Shown here piece after piece: positions 49,436 to 59,099 of a DNA stretch of 64,000 nt (within the stretch, counting starts at the first letter, position 1; each line of letters opens with the position of its first letter). The notes below the pieces were generated by a model that saw nothing but the letters and a program-made list of their open reading frames with translations, did not search any database and was not told where the DNA came from. Location of the stretch: NCBI GenBank assembly GCA_018350325.1, contig JAEVLN010000002.1:3870295-3934294 (forward strand), written 5' to 3'. A program made the translations under genes and the position numbers. The DNA comes from Globodera rostochiensis (lineage: Eukaryota > Nematoda > Chromadorea > Rhabditida > Heteroderidae).

Positions 49436-51166
49436 AATAAGACAACGACAGCAGTACTCCCCGACGACTACGACGACAAAGGCACTGATCAATGCCCGGT
49501 CTTCACTGATCAATGCCCCGTCTTCACTGATCAATGCCCCGTCTTCACTGATCAATGCCCCGTCTTCACTGATCAATGCCCCGTCTTCACTGATCAATGC
49601 TCGGTCTTCACTGATCAATGCCCGGTCTTCACTGATCAATGCCCCGTCTTCACTGATCAATGCCCCGTCTTCACTGATCAATGCCCCGTCTTCACTGATC
49701 AATGCCCCGTCTTCACTGATCAATGCTCGGTCTTCACTGATCAATGCCCGGTCTTCACTGATCAATGCCCCGTCTTCACTGATCAATGCCCCGTCTTCAC
49801 TGATCAATGCCCCGTCTTCACTGATCAATGCCCCGTCTTCACTGATCAATGCTCCGTCTTCACTGATCAATGCTCGGTCTTCACTGATCAATGCCCCGTC
49901 TTCACTGATCAATGCCCCGTCTTCACTGATCAATGCCCCGTCTTCACTGATCAGTGCCCCGTCCCTTCCTCCTTCGATCGCTTCGGTGGTCTTCGACCGA
50001 GGCGGCGGAGGCCAATGGCAATTTCCTGATCATGATCACCACCACAATCCGCTTGAAGGCAACAAGAAAAATGGCGATGGGGAAAGGGTGGAAGAGCACA
50101 GTGTTGTGCACCTGATCAGCAGACCCACACAGCTGTACTACTACGGAAGCGGAGGCGGAGAAGGGATGGAAAACGCAATGCGCAAGTACTGGTGGTATTA
50201 GCACGGGACAGGGCTAACCGCCCGTGGATTATTTTCTTTATTATAATATAATTGTTTATTCTTATGGATAAAAACAATTTTTAATTATTGATTATAAAAA
50301 ATAAAATCGAATTTAAGCGGACACGGAGGCGGAGGAGTTGGGGCTGAGCAACAATTGGCTTCCGCGTCGGTACAAGTCGGATTCAGCCAAGTGTGCCGAG
50401 TGAAAGTGCCGACCGCCGACGTGTTCTACATTTCTTATGAGGACGACGAACGGTCGGGCGGCGGCATGGGACAAAGATCGTTCGTCGACGTGTTCTTTCA
50501 CTGCTCCCAATACTGGGCCTGGTGCTGTGGAGTGGACTGTTGCCAGGTGATCTCGTTCATCGTTGAACTTTTAGAATCTTGAAAATACTGCTCGCTCTTG
50601 TTTAGCTCGACCCGGCTCTGGTGTTTACGGGCGCTTGTGTGCTGGTGGTGTTGTGTACGCTGTTCGTCCATTGTTGTTTGCACTCACAATTGGGCCAACG
50701 CGTGTGTGTCCGCCGTCTGTTCCGCATGCACCGGCTACGGCATAAACGCGTGATAGCGCGGACAAACGCCCAACGTCGCAAATCGACGGTGGACGGCATC
50801 GAAAACGCCCGAGGCGATGTTGGCATAAGCCGGAAACCGTCCAAGACCGTAAGCAGTGGCGACGCCGAGCAGTACAGGTGAGGGTTTTAAAATCCAATGA
50901 TTTATTTCCCCCCCCCCTTATTTAGACATCAACAACAAAAACAACAGAGGAGGAGTGGCGGCAATCTACGAAGGATGCTTCGGAATTCGATTAGGGAAAC
51001 AATCGGCAGGGGACATCGACGGTTGGTGAGGACAGGACATCAGTTTCGAGGTGATCTGCTGAAGAATACGAGATCGGTGCCCGAGATTGTGGTCACCGAG
51101 CCAAGCAGCAGCTGTTTCGAGGGCGAAGATGAGGAAGAGGGGAGGGGGAGCAGTATGCGGAGATGA
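49436..51166 (+). CDS. Single-pass membrane protein with heptapeptide repeats, unrecognised
   Basis: Exons 49436-50185, 50318-50546, 50606-50877 and 50926-51166 join in phase. The first opens after a CTGCACAG acceptor and has a 23-copy LINAPSS repeat followed by a Gly/His-rich stretch. The join AA/C at 50185-50318 only works in this frame. A Cys-rich juxtamembrane block (HCSQYWAWCCGVDCCQ) leads into a transmembrane segment (ALVFTGACVLVVLCTLFVHC). A basic, then Ser/Glu-rich, cytoplasmic tail ends SSMRR. The Cys block before one TM recalls shisa-like or other small Cys-rich membrane proteins, but I cannot assign a family. The first coding exon, presumably with a signal peptide, lies left of 49436 and was not found. 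Confidence 0.7.
49484..49966 (+). repeat. 21-bp in-frame repeat, exactly 23 copies
   Basis: 483 bp of ACTGATCAATGCCCCGTCTT plus C units with a few C/T and C/G variants and no indels, so the reading frame is kept. It reads LINAPSS in the frame that continues into the downstream exon and TDQCPVF in the neighbouring one. The reverse strand is also open. Confidence 0.95.
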
Positions 51167-51868
51167 GAAGAATGAGCTGGAAAATGATGAAAGAAGCGGA
51201 TGAGAGTAAGAAGATTAATCGAAATAACATAACGAAGTTGGGTTGAAGCAAGAACAAGAAGTTCGGGCCGGCGAAGAGGAGAGAATAAAGCGGAAGGATC
51301 AAAGAGCAAAAGTAAAGTCGGGAGATGGACAGAAAGATGAAGCGGGGTAAGGGTTCAAGACGGCTTCGTAGGAATTCGAAGAATTTGTGAACATTACGCA
51401 GGAAATGGTTTTTTCAATATTTGTACTGTGTTCATCTACAACATCAAAATCCGGTGATTTCTCTATCCAAACACTAAACAAGATCGATTGAGTTGAAACA
51501 AAGCCGGTAATTGAATGAAAGTGAATGATTGTCGAGATCGATCAGATGCGATTTCGTCTCGTCCAATCTATAAATATGCAAAAATAATAAAATGCTACGG
51601 ATTCGGCGGATTTTTGCGTGTACATCAGCATCATCAAATCCTTTTATTGCCTATTTTTCATCAACAAAATGTTTCGTCGAAGTTTTGCCAGAGCATCCGC
51701 CGATTTGATCACAATTCCGACGGAATTGATCAGGCAAAAGTCGTTTTCAATGCTTTTCAAATGCTTTATCGCTTTTTCGAGAAGCGTTTGCGCACGCTGC
51801 AAACATTTTGACATGTAAAGGAGCACAACCTTAAGCATCACAATAATTATCAAATAAATGTTTAATTT

Positions 51869-53535
51869 CTAAAAATTATTCAAAAATTCTGTGCCATCAA
51901 AAATATTGGCCACCTGTTCCTCAGTGAGGGGCATGCCCTCCAGCTGTGCCACTTGCTGAAGTTCGAACAAATGTTCCACCGGGTTACGTCCTAACACTTT
52001 TTCCTCAAAATTTTGCCCGATCTTTCCCCCAATTTCTGTCCTCTTCCCTACAATTTGCAAGTTTTTGGCAACTTCATCACTGACGTTGGAAATCATCGCA
52101 CCGATCACCACGAGGCAACTTTCAACTTTTACATAATAACGCCGGGACGTCCAAACACTCAAATCTTAAAAAAACAGTTTTTTTTTGTTTTGTTTTAAAC
52201 CAAATTTGTAAAAAGTATAAAAAGGACGCATTTGATTTTGAGTTGGATTGTTAGAAAAGTCCCCACAATTAAACATTTTGGGTATTTAAAGAGTAAACAT
52301 ATAAACCCGATCATTAAACGGGTTAAATCATTGTTAGAACTGACATATTTGTCTGATGGTCTTTTCGACATGTTTCAGATAGGCCTCTGACAATTCCAAT
52401 TTTCCAAAAAATTCTGAAATTATTTTCAGCGGTAACGACAAATTCTTTCTGGCCGTTAATAAATAATTGTATTCCTTTTGCACGTATTTACCAACCTAAA
52501 AACAAATTAAAACGTGGAATAATCAAAATTTGTGTTCGGCAAATGGGTTTTTCGGTTACCGGTCAAAAAAATTCGGTATACCGACTGGTATTCGGTATTT
52601 TTTGGAAATTTTTAATTTCAATTTAAATGAACAAAACAATTTACCTATTTAATACTTATAATTAGAGACCGGATTATATGGACTAAAAACGTCAAATATG
52701 CACTTAAAATATTGTCGAAATCCCGGATCCCGTCCCGGTCGGGCCGAGACTAACCGGGAAAAAAGTAAATCAAATAAATGTTTAAAAAGGTTTTTTAATC
52801 TTTTAATCTTTTCATTTTTTTTTTGGATTTTTATAAAGTGGTGCTAAAAGTATCTATTTTTACCTGATATTCAATCACTTTTTGCACCACTCCGCCAATC
52901 ACTTCTATTTCCTCGGCGATAGTCGCAATTTTGTCTCGTAATTCCGTCTCCAAACCGTTCATTCCTTCCCTGATTTTCTCTAACATTGCTTTATCCTCCT
53001 CAAATTTCACCTCTTCCTTTCGTTCCTCAATTTTCTTCGAAATTCTCAACAATCTTTCAATTTTGAACGTCGAATTGTCGGGCAAAGCGTACACAAACTG
53101 CTTGAACTTCATGAAATAGTCATTAATCGGTCCCATTTGTAGCTGAACACTTTCATTGTCTGTCAGCGCAACAATTATGGCCGCTTGCTCATTTAATAAC
53201 TCGTAAGTGTTGACAATAATTTGACGTTTTCGCATTGTTTCTGGTTGCTCAACAACATGGTCAGGTTTCGAGATGGACAGCTCATCAGAGAACGCAGTTT
53301 GTTCAACAACATATTGAATGGCTGATTTATTTGTAGAGCTTGCATCTTCAGGAGGTTCAACAAAGTGTTCATGCATGGACTTCGAGGTGGACGGCTCATT
53401 AGAGGATGCATTTTGTTCTGCATGCTCATTAAGGATTGTGTTTTCCGGATGTTGATCGGCATGCTTTTTATCCGTGGATTTGGGGTGGGCCGTTGTTTCT
53501 GGATGTTCATTGGCGGAGGAAGCAACGCTTTTAGG
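51869..53535 (-). CDS. Coiled-coil protein, unrecognised
   Basis: Three exons join in phase: about 53535-52864, about 52494-52337 and 52164-51869. The N-terminal part is acidic low complexity, with degenerate copies of an EHPE/EHAE/EHFVEPPE motif and many Ser/Thr/Asn. The middle (KIERLLRISKKIEERKEEVK) is a strong coiled coil. The C-terminal part (GKRTEIGGKIGQNFEEKVLG) has conserved-looking amphipathic helices and ends DGTEFLNNF. No domain or signal peptide is seen. The first exon opens after an AG at about 53536, so the true start lies upstream, or Met at 53376 is used. Confidence 0.6.
52530..52625. repeat. hAT-like end fragment
   Basis: GTGTTCGGCAAATGGGTTTT followed by TTCGGTTACCGG and GGTATACCGACTGG resembles the left end of the element at 28577. 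No right end was found. It is in an intron of the coiled-coil gene. Confidence 0.5.
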
Positions 53536-53539
53536 TGCC

Positions 53540-54460
53540 CTTAAAGTTTAGTACTTTTAGAAGAACCAAGAACGGCCTGGATTTAACTCGAAATATCCCG
53601 AGCATGAGTTTGAGACTCGAGACTGAACATTGGGCCCAGCTCCCTGTGATCGGGCGGGATCGGGAATGGGCGGCTAATCCAATGTGTTTTAAAAAACGGA
53701 ATCGGAAATAGGAAAACGGCCAAAAAACAACGGAAAATGGAATTCCGCCGCCCATCCCAGACTGATCAGGCGGAATTTACTAATTGAGACTCATTACTAA
53801 ACATTACAACCGCCCGGCCCTCTTTATCTCCCCACCGAACGCACTCGGCCGATTCGGCGCCGCTCATTGGTTGGGCCTTAAAAGTTTAATTTTTTAAATA
53901 AAGTATTTCTTTATCAAAAGTTACATTAATTTCTTTAATTTCAGTGACTTCAATTTGGACAATTAAAATGTTCATCGTCTGAATAATAAATAAAAACAAA
54001 GCGGGACTTTTGAAATCGGCGGGCATAGGCGACGTAAATAAAAAGTAGGGAAAATTCTAAGAATATTTAATTTGTAATGAATGAAATATTTTATTGCTCA
54101 ATAAATATTCCGATTTTATGCGTAATTTTTACACAAAAAATCGATGCTTAACGTCGAAAACGCACATATTATATGTATTTGTTAATTTTAAAATCAAAGA
54201 GTTTAACCACGCCACGCCAGTCAATCGTTAATTTCCTTTTTATTTTATTTATTTTTTTTATTTTCCAAGCCACGAAGTCGGAAATGTCCGTTTTTCAACA
54301 AATGTTTCACACAACGCCGTTCGGAAACTGGAATTTAATTTAAAACATTTTTATTATAGATGATAAAATTTTTTTTTAACCAATGAAAAAACAGGACATC
54401 TTTCGAACCTCAATTTTTCTAGTTTATTAAAAAAAGTTCAAACAGAAGTTAGGACTGCCA
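53540..54460. other. Intergenic, no recognised gene
   Basis: AT-rich sequence with a GC-richer patch at 53600-53880 (GGGCGGGATCGGGAATGGGC). No splice-supported coding exon seen. The missing 5' exon of the coiled-coil gene could lie here. Confidence 0.4.
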
Positions 54461-54465
54461 CGCAT

Positions 54466-54700
54466 TACTTGGTCTGTTCCACAGCGAACGCAACGCCTTC
54501 CGGTACGGTTTGATGGTGAACACGATGATCAGCGGGTTCAGCACACTGATGAAAATGGTCGGCACTCCGGCCAACATCTGGAAGTTGGCGATTCACTGCT
54601 CGTAGTCGTCGAAAGTGCCGTTAAAAAATGTGCCGAGACGATGGAGCTGACGCCGATGAACAAATTGCTGCATGTGGACAGCACCGAAATGATGGCCTAA
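54466..54700 (-). pseudogene. 7TM chemoreceptor-like fragment, frameshifted
   Basis: Reading on the minus strand, one frame gives IISVLSTCSNLFIGVSSIVS. A second frame gives FQMLAGVPTIFISVLNPLII and VFTIKPYRKALRSLWNRPSN. That is the TM6-TM7 end of a serpentine receptor, with the NPLI and PYRKAL signature. The two parts are in different frames, and an in-frame stop (YEQ then TGA) interrupts them, so this is a decayed copy or carries sequence errors. The upstream transmembrane segments are not evident nearby. Confidence 0.55.
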
Positions 54701-56203
54701 AATAAAAGCGATGAAAAACAAAATCTCTAATCATTCATTGCTTAGATGTCGACAAGAATTTGGATCTCTTTAGGCTTATGGCTTGAGTAACAGTGCTGTT
54801 TTGATGTACAAAAAAACTCTAAAATAAAAATAAATTATCAAAAAACTATTAATCTTTAATTAAACACTAATTAAATTAATAATTATTGTACCACTCGGGT
54901 GAGTTTGGTCACTGTCAGCAAAAGGACGTTCACCTCGAACAAATGTCCAATTTAACCATTCATCGGACAATCTTTGAACAGTTTTTTGTTTTGTATATTC
55001 ATAAGAATTAAGCCCCGCTTCCCAATTTGGCACTGCCATCATGCAATTGTGTAAAGTTTTGTTTGTATTTAGGCCATGTCACGCAATACAAAATTCCTGG
55101 TCCCGGTTTAACACGTAAAATGGTTGAAAATGTTTGAATTTGACTTAAAGGTCGCGCGCAAATTCTTTATTAAATCGTCTTTTTTATATTGGTTTGGTCA
55201 ATTTAAACAAAAATTTCAGCTAATTACCCCAAAAGAAAGGGCGATTTCTTCTTTGTCTATTTGCATTTGACCTTGGCTGACCGACGTAATCGCCGGGGAT
55301 AAACCTTCAAATCACTTTCAATTTCACAAAACATTTTTCATTATTCGTACAAATAACAAAAATTTGATAAATTTTGTGACTAAAATTATAAAGATTATTT
55401 TTTATTCAGCGATGTCACTTAAATTTTGTGCCATAAATTCCATAAAAATTCTGCTGATTTTCTTCGATTTTGTCCAAATATCGCAACAACAAAAACAACG
55501 GGCGAACATTGGAGGCGAAGTTTGGCAAAAAAAAAAGCCTTAAAATATTCATAAAAAAATTGTTTTATTTGTTGAGATTATTTGCGTTGACAATCGACAA
55601 AATGTCCAATTCATTCCAAACAGCGCAAATGTTCAACTCTTTTTGGCTTCTGCCGCCGGTTGGCTTCGGCAAATTTTTGTTATTTTAAATTTATATAAAA
55701 TATATTTTTGAATAAAAGGGATAATTTTTTCGCCATAATTGCAGTAAAATTGTCTTAATTATTTGAATTTGACTGTCTATACGAATTTCAGCCGACTCCG
55801 AGGAAGACCAATTGGTAGCCGAAACAGTGACTGATTTGATAGGAAATTTTGGAATGCCATCGCTTCCGGCGCTTTTGCCGGATTCGTGCCGTTACACTTT
55901 GGTCGTGTCCACTTCATGCCATCATTCGTCATACTTTGGCTCGTCGGCCACTCACAGAACAAAGCCGGTGGAAAACAAAGCAATTTAAATATAGCAATTA
56001 TGTGCTATTATTCTGAATTTAGGGTTGTCGTTTTATACATATAAAAAAGCACCAAAAATTGGATAATTTGCGTCGCGCAGCGAAAAATATTCAAATAAAT
56101 ATTATTGACGAGAAAGTGCAGTGCAATTGGTGGCGAAAACACTTAAAAAGCAGACAAACCCGATTGGGCAGCAGCAACAAATTGCCATTAAAAGGTGGGG
56201 ATA
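54701..56203. other. Mostly unassigned; two weak coding candidates
   Basis: A 60-codon minus-strand frame (55042-54860, MMAVPNWEAGLNSYEYTKQK) has coding-like composition but no partner exon. A plus-strand frame from ATG 55413 begins with a hydrophobic, signal-like stretch (NSIKILLIFFDFVQIS). A plus-strand exon after a TTTCAG (55792-55986) encodes ADSEEDQLVAETVTDLIGNF. I could not join the last two in phase. Confidence 0.3.
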
Positions 56204-57819
56204 ATGTTTAAACAACTTCAAAATAAAGTAAATAATTTGAAAATGTCAGCAGACATCATCGGTGCATTGTGCGTTCAAAATGAGTTGCACAAAAGTGCCA
56301 ATGCCGCGGGGTCCGCCGCCGCCTCCTCTTCTCTGCGAGATGCCACAACAACAGCACCAACAACAACAACAACAACAGCACCAACAACAGCACCAACAAC
56401 AGCACCAACAACAACACCAACAACAGCACCAACAACAGCACCAACAACAGCACCAACAACAACACCAACAACAGCACCAACAACAGCACCAACAACAGCA
56501 CCAACAACAACAACAACAACAACAGCACCAACAACAGCACCAACAACAGCACCAACAACAGCACCAACAACAACAACAACAGCAACAACAGCAGCAGCAA
56601 CTGTAACAACTGATTCAGCACTGAATTTGAACACAACTACAAACTTTTATAACAATAATAGGCTGCGTGAGAAATAAATGAAATTTTGAATTTTGTCTCA
56701 ACCAGAGTTGCTGCTCAAAACTCAAAATACGGGATTTTTGACTCGAAACTCAGCTCGAAAATTTTCTTTGTAAACTAAAGGGCACCCAGCTGGTCTCCTT
56801 CCACTAGAGTCCGACCCGGGGGTTTCGGCGCTTTGATTCTAGGAGTTCCCGAGATTCTCGGGCCAAGAGTTATCGTGTCTAAATCCATTTGTGAATTGCC
56901 TTTGATTAAACCATAAAAATTGGTGGTTTACTCAAAAATTTGAAAAATGATTTCTAATCGAAGGATTTTCCGATTTCTAATTCTATTTAAATTCCAAACA
57001 TTTTAGCAAAATACATAAATAGGTAATATATTAATGCGCATTACACATTAAAAGCATGTGCTGCTGTCCCTGCCCGCCAGAATTCGTTGGACGTCGTCCT
57101 CCTTTTGGATGGCTCTGGCTCAATAACTCCTAACATATTTTATGGCCAAATGCTTAATTTTGCCAAACAATTGGCACAAAATTTGAACATTTCATCGAAT
57201 GGCACTCATTTGGCCATTGTCCAATTTTCGGACCGGCCACAATTGGAGTTCGGCCTGAACATTGGCAGTAATGCGCAAACGGTCAATAGTTTTTTTTTCA
57301 AAAATTTAAATTTATAATTCATTCGATCAAATCACAAATTCAAAATTGGTCGAATAAAATTATTTTTATTGCCAATTTTTCAGATTAAATTTAAAATTGG
57401 TCAAATTACTTACATTAACGGAGGCACAAACATTGGAAGGGCATTGCTTTTTACGCTTAGCCGTGCAATAATTGGCGTGGCACGAAACAATTCTGACAGA
57501 ATTGTTGTGGTGGTCACTGATGGAGTGTCAACAGACGACGTCGTTCAACCGGGTCAATTTGATCATTTGAAAATAATTTGAGAATAAATATAATAATTTA
57601 AGCAATTAATTTGCGCTTGCGGGGAAATGCAAAACTGATTGCAATTGGAATAGGCCAAAATGTTGACCAGCAGCAGTTGAACTTGGCAAATTCTTAGATT
57701 AAATATATAATATTTTTGCATCTTTTTAGATCACCGACGATCCCCGAAAAGTGTACACTTTGAAGAACTTTGATCAGTTGGATGCCGGTTTAGTGACGCG
57801 AAGCATTCAAAATTGCTGA
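56204..57819 (+). CDS. von Willebrand factor A domain protein with Thr-rich linker
   Basis: Exons about 56204-56666, 57055-57281, 57384-57552, 57603-57685 and 57730-57819. The first encodes a Thr/Ala/Pro repeat (12-bp units). The C/CA junction 56666-57055 keeps this frame and leads to PCAAVPARQNSLDVVLLLDG, so the mucin-like Thr frame is coding, not the overlapping poly-Gln frame. The VWA MIDAS motif is DGSGS; further parts are GGTNIGRALLF, RIVVVVTDGVSTDD, KLIAIGIGQNVDQQQLNL and DPRKVYTLKNFDQL. Such nematode proteins are usually secreted and bind matrix. No signal peptide was found at 56204, so a 5' exon may be missing. The last intron seems to use a GC donor (TTG/GCAAAT at 57686). Confidence 0.78.
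56349..56600 (+). repeat. 12-bp CAACAACAGCAC coding repeat
   Basis: Runs of CAACAACAGCAC and CAACAACAACAC within the first VWA-gene exon encode TTAP/TTTP in the frame used. All three forward frames are open (Thr/Ala/Pro, Gln/His, Asn/Ser), as is the reverse strand. Confidence 0.9.
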
Positions 57820-58394
57820 TCAATTTAAATGGAAGCAAAAATAAAATGGAACAGGAAAATCATTTAGACTATTACATCAAAAACAAATTCCCGGGCTCAG
57901 AATTCGTGTTGACGTACGGTTTCAGCACCGATTCGTAGGACGGTAATTCGAAAAAAGAACTTTAGCAAAAATTGTGTTTTATTTAAAGTTAATGTCTCAT
58001 AATATTGAAAGTATGGGAAATTGAATTGCGCAATTTTATTTATTTCAAAATATTCTGATTAGTTTGTTTGGTGTTTAGCCATTTGTTGATCAGCGATTTC
58101 AAGAATTATGGTAAAAATAACAAATTCTTAAAATTAAGCCGGCGACTGTTTAAAGAATCAAAATATTTTTTTAATTGTATTGTACGTGCATTGCTTACAA
58201 ACTTTGCAACAATCAGCAAAAATTAAGCATTTTTCTTCGTAATTTCAATTGGTTTGCATAAGAGTGGAGGATGTCCGGCGTTGTGATGATCAAAAATTCT
58301 TTTTATGCGCACATTTTATTTTAAAAAAATATTTAAAAATTTATTAAAAATGTTTCGTTAATGGGCGAGAGAATATGAAGGCCGAAGAAAAGTA
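57820..58394. other. Intergenic, no recognised gene
   Basis: AT-rich. An open segment at about 57840-57940 (MEQENHLDYYIKNKFPGSEF) just after the VWA stop could be a further exon of an alternative transcript, but nothing else supports it. Confidence 0.35.
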
Positions 58395-58482
58395 AATAAG
58401 TGGTTGCACTCAAGCGGGTTCGAACCCAACACACAAAAGAATTTGTCGAAAAGACAAACCACTAGGCCATCAATTTAACCGG
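58395..58482 (-). repeat. tRNA-derived sequence (SINE or tRNA pseudogene)
   Basis: On the minus strand an A-box-like TGGCCTAGTGG is followed by a stem-loop TTTGT/ACAAA and then a perfect B-box GGTTCGAACCC. These are pol III promoter elements at tRNA-like spacing. The acceptor stem does not pair and the T-stem is imperfect, so it is not a normal tRNA. Confidence 0.5.
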
Positions 58483-58680
58483 GACCCCCCTACTTTTGTA
58501 ATTATTTTCGACAAAAAAGCCAATTTTCTCGAAAATCGAAAGAAAAAAAACGTCGAAAATCGAAATTTCGATACAGCCCTGTCGGAATATTTCCCACTCA
58601 CATATACAAATTCACCCCGATCCCGACGATTTGTAATTCCCCGACCCCGACTTTCCCTCCCCGAACGTCGGGGTGCCAAC

Positions 58681-58828
58681 CAGCAGGGCTGTCGATATCG
58701 TCTCCTCGAAAAACGATACACGATATACGATATTTACGATACACCAAAATACGATACGATTTTTTTACGATACATGACATGGCCAAAATTACGATATTTA
58801 CGATTACGATACGATTCACAGCCCTGCA
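58681..58828. mobile_element. hAT-like MITE, 8-bp TSD GTGCCAAC
   Basis: 148 bp between two copies of GTGCCAAC (58673-58680, 58829-58836). Ends CAGCAGGGCTGT and TGCAGGGCTGT are inverted. The interior is built of ACGATA repeats. Confidence 0.8.
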
Positions 58829-59099
58829 GTGCCAACGCTATTTTATCTTAAATAATCGCTTAATGGGGTGGGGTCGTCACAAATTAGCATTAGCATCATC
58901 CGATGGAACGGGGGGTAACGAACGAACGTATCGTGGGAAGAAAATTATATTCACTATTTTATACGGGTACATAAATTTGTTTTTTTTTGTCCCTTTTTGC
59001 TCTGTTTTGTCGTCGCCAGTCAGCAAAGCTTTCAGTAAATGAAGCACAAATCAAATTCCCATTTTTAAATATAATTTTAATTATTTTGTGTCCAGTCAA

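Noticed and set aside
49418..49933. 171-codon minus-strand open frame (ISEDGAL repeats)
   Set aside because: It is the reverse reading of the 21-bp repeat; exon joins and the membrane protein support the plus strand.
56256..56636. Minus-strand leucine/valine-rich open frames
   Set aside because: Complement of the CAACAACAGCAC repeat; no splice or homology support.
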